DNA of 64,000 bases from Lachnospiraceae bacterium (GTDB lineage: Bacteria > Bacillota > Clostridia > Lachnospirales > Lachnospiraceae). The stretch covers positions 83,013-147,012 of the forward strand of contig CAJTAL010000008.1 in the NCBI GenBank assembly GCA_910574285.1, read 5' to 3'. A program made the translations under genes and the position numbers. Shown here one piece after another: positions 33,925 to 43,319 of the stretch (position 1 is the first letter of the stretch; each line of letters starts with the position of its first letter). The notes below the pieces were generated by a model. The model did no database searches and was not told where the DNA came from. It worked only from the letters and a program-made list of their open reading frames with translations.

Positions 33925-35368
33925 TCCTTTCAATCTCCTCTAATATGTTCTTTACGTTTAATATAAACCCGAATACCTTATGGGGATTATCAATATGTAA
34001 CGGCAGCATAGATAGAAACAATGATGCTTCATATATTCTTACAGACAGATAATCAAAACCATTTTCTTCCGCCTTTTTCCTGAAAATCTTCGTATATGCT
34101 GTCGGGTCAAACGGTATCTCCAGGCTATAGGAAAAAGAACTGTCAATCCTGATGTCAAAAAGCGCATGGTTAAAAAAATCATACCTTCCGCATACAGAAT
34201 GACTCAGCTTCGCTATATCATAATAAGGATTTGTCCAAAGCTCATCCTCTGTGACAGCTCCTTTCGGATCTACGAATTTTAATGTTCTTGTTGACTTATT
34301 ATACAGCGCATTCGCAAAACACGGATCCCCATGCCCGATCACAAGCTGTGCAGGATAATTGGTTCTGCCCTCAATCTTATCCTTCAATATAAAGTATTTT
34401 TCTACCAACACATCTATATCTGTGTCTTTAGAAGCCTTCAGCAACAGATTTATCTTTTTATACTCAGGGAATTCTTTCAGTCTGGCAATCCGTTCTTTTA
34501 CCTTCGTGACATACAGCGCTTCCGCCACTCTGTCATATTCTTCACAGGTACACTTTTTTACATGGCGGCATTTAAAAAAGAAAAAGTACTTGTCCATTAA
34601 ATCGCCAAATTCCATTTCATCCATTGAACCATGAACCCATTTGACTGCCAAATCCGTCATATGCAGCCGTTCCATCGTATAACTGGCGATGTTCTCCTTT
34701 TCCTCATAATGGAAAGGCATCACAAACCAAAATCTCATATCCTCCGGGAGCAAATGATAAAAGCAGTATTCTGCCCTGATCTTCTCTTTATTGGAAGAAC
34801 TCTTAACCAAAGTATATTCATTGCCTTTCAGAGAATTAAAATACCTGGAATCAAAATTACCGGTAATACATTGGATAAAATTATGAATCACACCGATATC
34901 TACCATCCCGTCTATTTCAAAGGTATCCTCCATCCCCCTGATAATATCCCATGCATGTTGTCCCGACATAATATTCCTGCAGAATGAAATGTAAGTCTCT
35001 GCATCCGGAAACAAAGCTGCAACCGCCCTTTTCTTTTCCAGTACGCCAAACGGCTCTTCAATATATACCAGTTTTTTCAAGGATAATGCTGCTTTCCTTG
35101 AGTCTGCGATCAAATAATTTGAAAAACAATGCAGCACCCTGACTTCTTCTTTATACTGCTCCATCTCCTTTACAAGACCGGCATATGCAAAAACAGTACC
35201 GACTTTTTTCCATATTACATTCGGATAAATCTGTGTCACTTCATCCTGGTAATATTCTTCAAGCCTCCTTTTTTTTACAACCACGTCTGCAAATCCTTTT
35301 TCCCCAATGATATCGGCTATCACTTCACTCTTACGTCCTGTATCATCATATACGGCTATTATTTTCAT
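33917..35368 (-). CDS. Two-domain protein with APH/choline-kinase-like C-terminus
   Basis: 483 residues. The C-terminal part (about 180-483) has the kinase motifs of the APH fold: IGHGDPCFANAL (catalytic loop) and KFVDPKG (the DFG equivalent). The N-terminal about 150 residues look like a small alpha/beta nucleotide-binding domain and are unassigned. ATG overlaps the stop of the upstream gene as ATGA, so it is co-translated. A kinase, a HAD phosphatase and a nucleotidyltransferase in a row suggest a pathway analogous to LicA/LicC or to phospho-modification of capsule. This is inference. Confidence 0.65.
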   Translation of the reverse strand: MKIIAVYDDTGRKSEVIADIIGEKGFADVVVKKRRLEEYYQDEVTQIYPNVIWKKVGTVFAYAGLVKEMEQYKEEVRVLHCFSNYLIADSRKAALSLKKLVYIEEPFGVLEKKRAVAALFPDAETYISFCRNIMSGQHAWDIIRGMEDTFEIDGMVDIGVIHNFIQCITGNFDSRYFNSLKGNEYTLVKSSSNKEKIRAEYCFYHLLPEDMRFWFVMPFHYEEKENIASYTMERLHMTDLAVKWVHGSMDEMEFGDLMDKYFFFFKCRHVKKCTCEEYDRVAEALYVTKVKERIARLKEFPEYKKINLLLKASKDTDIDVLVEKYFILKDKIEGRTNYPAQLVIGHGDPCFANALYNKSTRTLKFVDPKGAVTEDELWTNPYYDIAKLSHSVCGRYDFFNHALFDIRIDSSFSYSLEIPFDPTAYTKIFRKKAEENGFDYLSVRIYEASLFLSMLPLHIDNPHKVFGFILNVKNILEEIERNV

Positions 35369-36231
35369 TCATAAACCTTCTTTTCATATAATACGGTTAT
35401 GATCTTCAGGACAAAATAGGATACAGTCAGTAAACTTATACTGATAAAGACAAACTGCTGCAATTCAAAGGTTGGATGCCCATTCATTGCCGATATTAAA
35501 TAACCGGAAATCATCGCACTTAATTCCCCTTCCTTTAAAATCCCATTCAAAACCGCAACACTGCCGATTTCGATTCCCCATGAAAGCAATGATATAAAAT
35601 ATAGAATAACGCCCTTCCCCTTTGCCACATTTTCAATCTCCTGATATATCATATTAAAAGTTTTAAGCATCTCTAATACTGCTAGTCTTTGCTCTGTCGC
35701 CTTCGCACGCAGTAAATATTTTCTCCAGAATTCACAAATTCCAGGAAACACAAAATATATGAATAATACAAATGTGAGAAAAACCAAAAAAAGAAATATA
35801 AACGAGGTCATATGCCCGCCGCCAAATATACCCACAAGCAGAATCACTGTCACAATCGCCGCTGTATCCATAAATCTGTCAAATAAGATGACTACTATTC
35901 CTTTCCGTATATCTCCAAGCCGCCTTCCATAACAGTACATTCTGAAAAATTCACCTAATTTAAACGGAATGACGACGCTCACAGGCGTCACTTTGCAATA
36001 TATCTTCACAGACGAAATAAAATCAATATTAAAGCCTGATAAAGCCAGATATAATCTTCCCAGTTTTGTCGCATGAACAACTAAAACTGTTAGAAAAAGT
36101 ATAAAAATCGAAAAGAGATTTTCCCCGCAGAAAATCTCTTTTATATTCCTGTAATCATATATAAACAGCGCCGCTGTCAATATAAGCACAACTATATTTA
36201 TAATATTATATCTTATATTATTCCAACTCAC
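35365..36231 (-). CDS. Flippase-like membrane protein (UPF0104/LPG synthase TM family)
   Basis: 288 residues with seven or eight TM helices. The conserved polar block GEFFRMYCYGRRLG near 95-108 followed by VVILFDRFMD is the hallmark of the lysylphosphatidylglycerol-synthase TM (flippase-like) family. Such proteins often stand next to GT2 dolichol-phosphate-mannose-synthase-like enzymes, as here (36250-37044), and may flip or handle lipid-linked sugars. Confidence 0.78.
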   Translation of the reverse strand: MSWNNIRYNIINIVVLILTAALFIYDYRNIKEIFCGENLFSIFILFLTVLVVHATKLGRLYLALSGFNIDFISSVKIYCKVTPVSVVIPFKLGEFFRMYCYGRRLGDIRKGIVVILFDRFMDTAAIVTVILLVGIFGGGHMTSFIFLFLVFLTFVLFIYFVFPGICEFWRKYLLRAKATEQRLAVLEMLKTFNMIYQEIENVAKGKGVILYFISLLSWGIEIGSVAVLNGILKEGELSAMISGYLISAMNGHPTFELQQFVFISISLLTVSYFVLKIITVLYEKKVYE

Positions 36232-36249
36232 AGATACCCCACCTGCATC

Positions 36250-37044
36250 CTATTTGTTTTGATATACGACTTGCGCAGTATACGCTTTCAACACTTTCTC
36301 CCTGTGCTCAGATGCGGCAAATTTTTCTTTATCTAACATATAAGAACCTAATAATTTCAGGACAGTAATTGCCTGACTCACCATTTTCACATTAGACACC
36401 TGATCATCCTCCCGCCAGACGATGGGGAAGAACCGAACCCTGTGCCTGTAATATGAAGCCCCCATAACCATACAATAATTAAACACAAGATTGTCCTTAT
36501 ATTTCAGATAAAATTTGTTCTTTAGAATATCCACTTTATACATATTAAGTCCGGAACCCAAATCATATATCTTATATCCGCAGACTATAGAAAATAAAAT
36601 ATTATATATGTGATTTCCAAATGTCCTGAACTTAGAATACCCCTGCAAATGCGATCCCCGCATAAAACGCGCTCCTAAAAAGCAGTCATATTTCTGATAT
36701 GCTTTGCTTTTTAAATAAGGAAGAATATTCGCTATGTCCCCCTGATCATCCCCATGAAGCAGAATAACATAATCAAAATTATGATCTGCCGAATACTGGA
36801 ATGCCACTTTATGAGAACCTCCAAGGCCATAATTTTCATCATTACGCAGCAGACTTACTTTTACAGACAAAGGATTCTTTGATAAATACTGTTTTACATT
36901 TGCCTCTCCACAGTCTGTACTTCTATTATTGATAATAATAATTTCACTTAAGTAACTGCAAATCTCTTCTGTAAGCTGCGCTAAAACACGGGTAATCTGC
37001 TTTTCACAGTTATACATCGGAATAAACAATAAAATTTTATCCAT
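36250..37044 (-). CDS. Family 2 glycosyltransferase (DPM1-like)
   Basis: 264 residues with GT-A fold. The N-terminus (ILLFIPMYNCE) begins the nucleotide-binding domain, and LLHGDDQGD near 97 carries the metal-binding DxD-like acid. No TM helices are obvious. It resembles polyprenyl-phosphate sugar transferases that make lipid-linked donors for membrane GT-C enzymes, and the neighbouring 590-residue membrane protein could be such a user. The gene overlaps 37037-38809 by 8 bp. Confidence 0.85.
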   Translation of the reverse strand: MDKILLFIPMYNCEKQITRVLAQLTEEICSYLSEIIIINNRSTDCGEANVKQYLSKNPLSVKVSLLRNDENYGLGGSHKVAFQYSADHNFDYVILLHGDDQGDIANILPYLKSKAYQKYDCFLGARFMRGSHLQGYSKFRTFGNHIYNILFSIVCGYKIYDLGSGLNMYKVDILKNKFYLKYKDNLVFNYCMVMGASYYRHRVRFFPIVWREDDQVSNVKMVSQAITVLKLLGSYMLDKEKFAASEHREKVLKAYTAQVVYQNK

Positions 37045-38809
37045 ACTTTATATCTCCGCCAGAATGACACCTTAATTTATCTCTCTTTATCTGGAATCCC
37101 ATAAAAAGCAACAGCCAATATTGATTAAAATAAACAGAGTAATAATAATTGTAACGTGCCGCCGGAGCCATTAATATAATAATCGCCAGCAAGCCCATTA
37201 GAATGATTCCCCAGCATACATAAATCCATTGCTTTTTAACCAGGAAATACAGACTTGATATAATAACCAGTAAAGATACTGCTATTTTAATAAATCCCGC
37301 GTATTTCCATCCAAAGTTATTCAGTTTTGAAACTGCACGAGAAGCAATATTACTTAAGATACTATCTGTTCTCTTGTCAATAAGTACGATATCATGTTTT
37401 TCACTTATATCATCACTACCAGAATAGTAGTAATCCATCAACCAGTCTTCCCACCTCTGGACTTCCTCATTTATCGTCCGTTCTTCCAGTTCTGTATTAC
37501 TTGTCAAATTAAAATTCCAAGACACTCCAATACTTTGAAAATATAAATTGACCTGGTATTTAAAATAAATCTTCCAGTTATGGAAAAGTATCCTATAGGA
37601 GGCCACAACATAATCCTTCCCTTTATTACCTGCATCACTCTGCCTGGACAACCTCATATTATCAAAATTATAATATTCTACAGCCGGTCTGCCAAATTTC
37701 TTTATATAATCTATTGGTATTACATCATTAATTGTCTCCAGGTCTTTCTCGACACCGTCATAACCAAGATTTGCATTCTCATCCGCCAAAACAGCCGCAA
37801 GCGGTCCCGGTGTATTGATAATAAAGTAGTCATATCCCTGATATTTATCATTTCCATATTTTCCAGGCAATGACAATATTAAATATACCACAAAAACATA
37901 TCCAATACCTTTTAATATTCTTTTTTTATCTATATGCATATCTTTAGTATGTCTTTCAAAAAAGTAAGTAAAATATAATAAAGCAGGATAAAAAAACAAA
38001 TATATGATTCCTTCGCTTCTCCATGTCGCAAGACATACTATTAAAACTGAAAGAACCAGAAACTTATTTACACTAAATTCTGCTCCTTCCAAATAGTCTT
38101 TCATAAATATTCCCAACACACACACACTAAGAATTGCATACATATAATTTCTTCCGGCATATGTAAGTAATTGAATAGTTTCCGGCATTAATAAAAGAAC
38201 TATTCCCCAAATCAATGCTTTAATAATTTTAGGCTCGCCAGAATATTTAATAATCGTATAATATGTAAAGTAAAAAATAATATTAATACCAAACAAAAAG
38301 GGAATTACCGACAAAGATACCGGATGTGTAAATACTAATAAGCAGGCACAATGAATAACATTCGTCAGAAAACCATGCCAGTACATAGGCAGCCATTCTT
38401 TGGCGTATACATAATTATAAGTTGTATCCGGAGGCGTGGTAATCATTGTTGGATACTGTGTAACTATTGTCAAAATTCCCAGAAATACAAAGAGAAGTAA
38501 AATAACGATATATTTTCTTTCTGCAATACGATTCTTCCATGATTTAATCAAAAAAGCAATCCAATTCCAGAATAAAACTATGAATATAATCGCTAATATA
38601 TGCGCATACAGCCAACACAAAACACGTGAGATAAAGTCGTCTTCCAATGTCAGTCCTGTACCGTAGAATTTATACGCAATGTTTTCACTTCCTGCGTTAT
38701 CCTTAATCGGGTGAAAGAAGTTATAACTTAGTATACATGAAATCAGAAAATGAATTGCACAAATGATATATACGTATTTTAGTTTTAAAAACTTTAATAT
38801 ATTCTTCAT
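37037..38809 (-). CDS. Polytopic membrane protein, putative GT-C glycosyltransferase
   Basis: 590 residues with about 11-12 TM helices and a large loop of about 150 residues (near 330-480) outside the membrane. The first loop has paired acids near residue 55 (TLEDDFISR), as in GT-C enzymes using polyprenyl-phosphate sugars. I do not recognise the exact family. Its overlap with a DPM1-like GT2 gene and nearness to a flippase-like gene support a lipid-linked sugar branch-adding role. Confidence 0.6.
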   Translation of the reverse strand: MKNILKFLKLKYVYIICAIHFLISCILSYNFFHPIKDNAGSENIAYKFYGTGLTLEDDFISRVLCWLYAHILAIIFIVLFWNWIAFLIKSWKNRIAERKYIVILLLFVFLGILTIVTQYPTMITTPPDTTYNYVYAKEWLPMYWHGFLTNVIHCACLLVFTHPVSLSVIPFLFGINIIFYFTYYTIIKYSGEPKIIKALIWGIVLLLMPETIQLLTYAGRNYMYAILSVCVLGIFMKDYLEGAEFSVNKFLVLSVLIVCLATWRSEGIIYLFFYPALLYFTYFFERHTKDMHIDKKRILKGIGYVFVVYLILSLPGKYGNDKYQGYDYFIINTPGPLAAVLADENANLGYDGVEKDLETINDVIPIDYIKKFGRPAVEYYNFDNMRLSRQSDAGNKGKDYVVASYRILFHNWKIYFKYQVNLYFQSIGVSWNFNLTSNTELEERTINEEVQRWEDWLMDYYYSGSDDISEKHDIVLIDKRTDSILSNIASRAVSKLNNFGWKYAGFIKIAVSLLVIISSLYFLVKKQWIYVCWGIILMGLLAIIILMAPAARYNYYYSVYFNQYWLLLFMGFQIKRDKLRCHSGGDIKYG

Positions 38810-38878
38810 ACTTATTTTCTCAACCTACTATTCTGGAATTGCTTTGGGAAGACAATTTTACTTTTTAAAATTCATTTT

Positions 38879-39916
38879 CTAATCTTGCAATATATCAAGC
38901 AATACTTTCGCGACATGCTCTGAACCTTTTCCATCCACCCTTTTTTTCATAGCATTTGATACTTCTTTCCGGTATGAATAATCCTGATATTTTCCATTTA
39001 ACAATTCTACTATTTTATTCAAAACAGGATCCGTTCTCAAATCACCCGCATATTCCATCAAACCATCTTTATGGAACGATTCCGCATTCTTTCTCTGGTT
39101 ATCTGCCATAACATAAGTAATAGCCGGAACTCCTGCCGCACATAATTCATAGGCCGTTACCCCTGCTGCTGTTATCGCTACATCTGCCAATAGCATATAT
39201 TGTTCTAAATCTTCTACCGCCTTAAAGAATCGATATTTAGAATTTTCCCCAAATTTTCTTGCTAATTCATTATATTTCTTATAGTATCTTCCACATATAA
39301 CATAGATTATTTCTAATGTTTCATATAAGGAACTCTTTAAAATCTTTTCTGAGAATCTTTCCAGGAAATCGTATGGATCCGTTCCGCCGGACAATACAAT
39401 GATCTTTTTTACTGCCGGTGATATTTCTTTCAGCGGAAGATTTGAGAATGTGGTCCGCAGAGGTGCATACTTTATTCCCTGAAATATCCTTACCTTCGAC
39501 GAATATCTTCCTTCCAGTCTGAAATCCTTGTAATAATTTGCATAACACACGATAGCATCTACATCATAAACATCTTTTCCCAAATCATCCATATACACTA
39601 CTTTAGTCAAAGCATGCATTTTTTTCAAATACGATTTTGTCACATAATAAGAATCTACGAACAATATTCCTATATTTTGTTGCTCAACTAATTTCTGCAG
39701 ACTCGCTATCTCTTCCTCCATATTTTTCCAGTCTGACTGCAGTGAAAAAAATTCATACCCCTTCTGCTCAATCAGAAATCCGGGACACTCGTCCGCGCAA
39801 ATAAACACCGGACACTGCCCTGTCCTTCTTAATGCTTCTGCTATGGCTAAACATCTTGAGACATGTCCTGTAGCGATTATTTCATTTGCATCTACACGTA
39901 TACCTATTCTTTTCAC
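38879..39916 (-). CDS. pseG: PseG: UDP-2,4-diacetamido-2,4,6-trideoxy-L-altrose hydrolase
   Basis: 345 residues of GT-B fold. The N-terminal IRVDANEIIATGHVSRC carries the catalytic His18 in GHVSRC. VLSGGTDPYD near 180 and AITAAGVTAYEL near 270 are nucleotide-binding blocks. PseG removes UDP from the sugar precursor of pseudaminic acid. A GTG start at 39916 is chosen because GGGAG is 8 nt upstream and the GTGA overlaps the pseI stop; an in-frame TTG at 39931 is less likely. In the bifunctional version the acetyltransferase PseH may be fused; here the C-terminus ends without a GNAT domain. Confidence 0.87.
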   Translation of the reverse strand: MKRIGIRVDANEIIATGHVSRCLAIAEALRRTGQCPVFICADECPGFLIEQKGYEFFSLQSDWKNMEEEIASLQKLVEQQNIGILFVDSYYVTKSYLKKMHALTKVVYMDDLGKDVYDVDAIVCYANYYKDFRLEGRYSSKVRIFQGIKYAPLRTTFSNLPLKEISPAVKKIIVLSGGTDPYDFLERFSEKILKSSLYETLEIIYVICGRYYKKYNELARKFGENSKYRFFKAVEDLEQYMLLADVAITAAGVTAYELCAAGVPAITYVMADNQRKNAESFHKDGLMEYAGDLRTDPVLNKIVELLNGKYQDYSYRKEVSNAMKKRVDGKGSEHVAKVLLDILQD

Positions 39917-40962
39917 CTTATCATCTCCCAAGATAACGGCGTACCCTTTTTTAGACCATATGCTGCTTTCTTTCCAAGAATATCTTCATAATACTTTGTC
40001 GCAAGCCCAGAGGCCGGACGGACTGAACGAATATTTTTCTCTGTGAACTCATTTCCCTCACAAATATCCTCTGCAACAAACAGGGAACGTCCATATTGTC
40101 TTCCCTCTCTTTGTTTCTCCGTCAGATCATAAGTTATACTCCCTTTTGCCTTTTCTATATTCCTTATCTGTCTGACCATATTGGCAAATTCCTCTGGCTC
40201 CATAGAGAATGCGGCGTCTACTCCGCCGTCCATCCGCCGAAGTGTCATATGTTTTTCTACAATCTGCGCCCCCAATGCAACAGAAGCTATGGCAACCTCT
40301 GTTCCCAACGTATGGTCAGACAAACCGCAAATACATCCAAAAGTCTGCTTCATATGAGGAATTACGTTAATGTTCATTTCTTCATAAGGTGAAGGATATG
40401 CCGAAGTACACTTTAAAATCGCAATCTGCTCATTTCTTTCTTTTCTACATTCTTCCACTGCAACATAAATATCCTCTAAAGTCGCAATTCCTGTAGACAT
40501 AATAATCGGTTTTCCTGTACTCGCCACTTTTCGGATCAAAGGAATATCCTGAATTTCATAAGACGCAATTTTATATGCCGGAACATTCATTTTTTCTAAA
40601 AAATCAACGGCAGTAAAATCGAAAGGTGTGGAAAAGCAAGTAATACCGAGTTCTGCTGCTTTTTCCATTATAGGGGCATGCCATTCCCATGGCGTATATG
40701 CTTCCTTATACAAATCATACAGCGTTCTTCCTTCCCAAAGCGAACCCTTCTGAGTCTGAAAATACTTATTATCACAGTCTAATGTTATTGTATCAGCCGT
40801 ATATGTCTGAAGTTTAATCGCATCTGCGCCTGCTTCTGCCGCCGCTTCTACTATTTCCAGTGCACGTCGGATATCCCCATTGTGATTACCTGACATTTCT
40901 GCTATGATATAGGCTGGCTCTTTTTCACCAACCATTTTTCCATCAATTTCCATTTTTTCCAT
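39913..40962 (-). CDS. pseI: Pseudaminic acid synthase (NeuB family)
   Basis: 349 residues. A TIM-barrel condensing domain (about 1-280) includes YIIAEMSGNHNGD, DAIKLQTYTADT, the STPFD block and GLSDHTLG. A C-terminal antifreeze-like SAF domain holds RSLFVAEDI and RPASGLATKYY. It condenses a 6-carbon diamino sugar with phosphoenolpyruvate to give a nine-carbon nonulosonic acid. The Asn/His pattern and neighbouring PseB, PseC and PseG make PseI more likely than NeuB or LegI. ATG 40962 is 6 nt from GGGGAG. Overlaps pseG. Confidence 0.92.
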   Translation of the reverse strand: MEKMEIDGKMVGEKEPAYIIAEMSGNHNGDIRRALEIVEAAAEAGADAIKLQTYTADTITLDCDNKYFQTQKGSLWEGRTLYDLYKEAYTPWEWHAPIMEKAAELGITCFSTPFDFTAVDFLEKMNVPAYKIASYEIQDIPLIRKVASTGKPIIMSTGIATLEDIYVAVEECRKERNEQIAILKCTSAYPSPYEEMNINVIPHMKQTFGCICGLSDHTLGTEVAIASVALGAQIVEKHMTLRRMDGGVDAAFSMEPEEFANMVRQIRNIEKAKGSITYDLTEKQREGRQYGRSLFVAEDICEGNEFTEKNIRSVRPASGLATKYYEDILGKKAAYGLKKGTPLSWEMIR

Positions 40963-40999
40963 ATCCATCTCCCCTGTTTAATTTTGCTATATCTCATTA

Positions 41000-41659
41000 T
41001 TAATGTCCAAAATCAAAACAACTCTTTCCGACTAAGCGCTCACTTCTTACCGGCACTATTACATCACATTCATTTGTATCTCTTGATACATATGCGCCTG
41101 CTCCTATCAATGTATAATCAGCAACTACTACATGGTTTTTTATAGTTGCATTTGTTCCAATAAAGCAATGACTTCCCACTTTGACATATCCACTTGATGC
41201 TACTCCAGGCGCAATACAATTATAACTCTCTACCACATTATGGTGCTGTATCTGGGAACCTGCCCACATTACATTCCCATTCCCGATTTTTGAAAATGGT
41301 GCAAGTAAGCAATTCTGCATAATAATATTTCCAACCCCAATATGTGCATTTGTCAAATTGGCTGTATTACTAATAACATTATCAAATATAAATCCCTTTT
41401 CTAATAATTCCTTCTGCAACTCTTCTCTTGTCCGATACATATCATGAGCTTCATAGCCTAATGATACCGCATATTCAGATGGATGATAAAAATCCTCTAT
41501 ATCTTCGTAGGGGACAACCGGTTTCCCATGATAACTGTCCACATCCAAAAACTTTTTATTCACCATATAAGCCGCAACATTTCTATTCATTTCCTGTTCG
41601 ATAATATAGGTTAAAATATCAGCAAAATCCCCTTTTCCAAAAATGATAAAATCTCGCAT
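41000..41659 (-). CDS. NeuD/PglD-like hexapeptide-repeat acyltransferase
   Basis: 219 residues: an N-terminal Rossmann-like domain (IIFGKGDFADIL at 4-15) and a left-handed beta-helix of hexapeptide repeats (about 95-200; NAHIGVGNII, SKIGNGNVM). The catalytic histidine is probably in IQHHNVV near 143. These proteins N- or O-acetylate nucleotide sugars or sialic acids. In this context it could supply one acyl group of the diamino nonulosonic acid or modify the finished sugar. Confidence 0.8.
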   Translation of the reverse strand: MRDFIIFGKGDFADILTYIIEQEMNRNVAAYMVNKKFLDVDSYHGKPVVPYEDIEDFYHPSEYAVSLGYEAHDMYRTREELQKELLEKGFIFDNVISNTANLTNAHIGVGNIIMQNCLLAPFSKIGNGNVMWAGSQIQHHNVVESYNCIAPGVASSGYVKVGSHCFIGTNATIKNHVVVADYTLIGAGAYVSRDTNECDVIVPVRSERLVGKSCFDFGH

Positions 41660-41693
41660 CAGTCACCTCTATTCTTGACAAATCCTTGATATT

Positions 41694-42452
41694 CTACACG
41701 TGAAGGATATCCCTCCGATATTCCAAATAAGAATAATTTTCCCGGTTTCCTTTTCGTATATATGCTAAAGCCTCTTCAAAACCGACATTAAACAGCAAAT
41801 CATAGATCCCAATATATGCAATAAAATTCTTCCCTTGCTGTTTATATACTGGATGTTCATAATTTAAATATAGTAGCTCAATTTCCTGCTTAGTAAATTC
41901 CCCACCTGCTGTATCCTTTTCGATATATGCTGCCGAACCTTGCGCTGACAGATAGCTGTCTGCTTTTAATATATGGCAAATATTAACAAGAAGACTGTCC
42001 TTTCGTCCATCAACATGAAGTTCACTGGCTGAATACAACTGCGTATGAATTCCGATTCGTTTGCATATTTCAGAAATAAGTACTTTATTCAACTTTCCAA
42101 TAGAATCGTACTTTTCTAAATACAGGGCGTTGAGGAATTCCATCACTTCTCTATAAAAAGGGGCTTTCCGATAAGCCTGCTGTATAATTCCCAAATGACT
42201 TTTTTTCCATGTCTCATCACTATATGGTGTATTATATATCATACGCTGATCCCGTCCAATAGATTTATCTATCGGAATAGTAAGCATTTTTTCCTGATCA
42301 TTTAATTTAATTTTATTACGAACCTGCCAACTTCTACCTACAAGCTGTACATTATCAAGAAATACAAAAGCTTCTGCCTGATCAATCATAGAAAAATATC
42401 CCATCCATGGCATATATGTAGGCTGCATAATTGCAATCATTTTCTTCATCAT
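41694..42452 (-). CDS. WbqC-family protein
   Basis: 252 residues. The N-terminal AIMQPTYMPWMGYFSMID and FLDNVQ motifs identify the WbqC family, repeatedly found in O-antigen and nonulosonic-acid loci and thought to act with formyl- or acyltransferases. The biochemical role is not established. It lies 24 bp downstream of the formyltransferase gene, supporting joint action. Starts MMKKMIAIMQP with AAAGAGG upstream. Confidence 0.88.
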   Translation of the reverse strand: MMKKMIAIMQPTYMPWMGYFSMIDQAEAFVFLDNVQLVGRSWQVRNKIKLNDQEKMLTIPIDKSIGRDQRMIYNTPYSDETWKKSHLGIIQQAYRKAPFYREVMEFLNALYLEKYDSIGKLNKVLISEICKRIGIHTQLYSASELHVDGRKDSLLVNICHILKADSYLSAQGSAAYIEKDTAGGEFTKQEIELLYLNYEHPVYKQQGKNFIAYIGIYDLLFNVGFEEALAYIRKGNRENYSYLEYRRDILHV

Positions 42453-42476
42453 GCCACCTCTTTTTCGGTATATATT

Positions 42477-43091
42477 TTATAAGGGGTTATACCCCCCCCC
42501 ACACACATTATTATTTGCTTTTCTATATTTTTCTTTTAAATCGATTACTTTCATTTCATATGTGTCTATCATTTTTTTTATTATTATTCCATCCTTGAGC
42601 GAATGATAACTTCCCTTTCCATTTGCTGTCTTTTTCATTGATTGCCAACTATTATAATATGCAAATGCATTTTTAAATAACTCTTTTGCTGCTTTGTCTA
42701 GATTATCATAACTGGATTTAAGCGTCTCGTCTTCTCCATCTACAATTAATTGCTGCGTAATAATATTTCCTTTATCCAATTTTTCGTCCATATAATGCAG
42801 CGTAACCCCTCGAGGTGTCTCATCTATTAAACTCCATATATTAGGATCCGCGCCTCTATTCCATGGAAGGAATGAATTATGAATATTTACTACATTATTA
42901 TTCAACCCGACTATAATATTATTAGGAAGAATATATCTATATGTATAACTAACAGTTAATTCAAATTTCTGTTTCCTACACCAATTTTCATCCAATCTCT
43001 TGGTACAATAAATTATTTCATGACCTTGCCTTTCTAACCAGGTGAATAACTCAAGTGCACAGTCATTATTATATAAACATAAGATTTTCAC
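42477..43091 (-). CDS. Formyltransferase for an amino sugar
   Basis: 204 residues of the formyl_trans_N fold. The catalytic block reads NIHNSFLPWNRGADPN near 88-103, corresponding to the Asn/His of methionyl-tRNA and sugar formyltransferases, and the Asp is near GVTLHYMDEKLDKG. It transfers formyl from 10-formyltetrahydrofolate to an amino group. In a pseudaminic acid locus without PseH, an N-formyl group on the sugar is a reasonable prediction. The 3' end contains G9 (C9 at 42492-42500), affecting only the last residues if it slips. Confidence 0.85.
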   Translation of the reverse strand: MKILCLYNNDCALELFTWLERQGHEIIYCTKRLDENWCRKQKFELTVSYTYRYILPNNIIVGLNNNVVNIHNSFLPWNRGADPNIWSLIDETPRGVTLHYMDEKLDKGNIITQQLIVDGEDETLKSSYDNLDKAAKELFKNAFAYYNSWQSMKKTANGKGSYHSLKDGIIIKKMIDTYEMKVIDLKEKYRKANNNVCGGGYNPL

Positions 43092-43138
43092 TTAACACGC
43101 TCCCTTACCTCTTTCTTTTATAAACCTAAAAGTCGTAT

Positions 43139-43216
43139 TATAGTGAAGCGAAATTGCAACTTTTCCCTAAAACACTGGATTTCTTTAACAGCGCTATATT
43201 TTATAGTGGAGCAAAA
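43139..43216. repeat. Imperfect 15-bp direct repeat in a 228-bp AT-rich gap
   Basis: TATAGTGAAGCGAAA (43139-43153) and TATAGTGGAGCAAAA (43202-43216) are 63 bp apart, within the only sizeable gap inside the operon (43092-43319). It may hold an internal promoter or be a scar of an element. No gene is seen in the gap. Confidence 0.4.
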
Positions 43217-43319
43217 ACAGAAAACCGTGATAATTCAGGCATTTGTTGGCATTTTTTAGGTATAACACTATACTATTATACGGTTTTTAGGTTATAAAGT
43301 ATAAATATACAATCCTATC

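Noticed and set aside
43092..43319. Insertion-sequence remnant within the operon gap
   Set aside because: Only an imperfect direct repeat is visible; no transposase trace or inverted termini.
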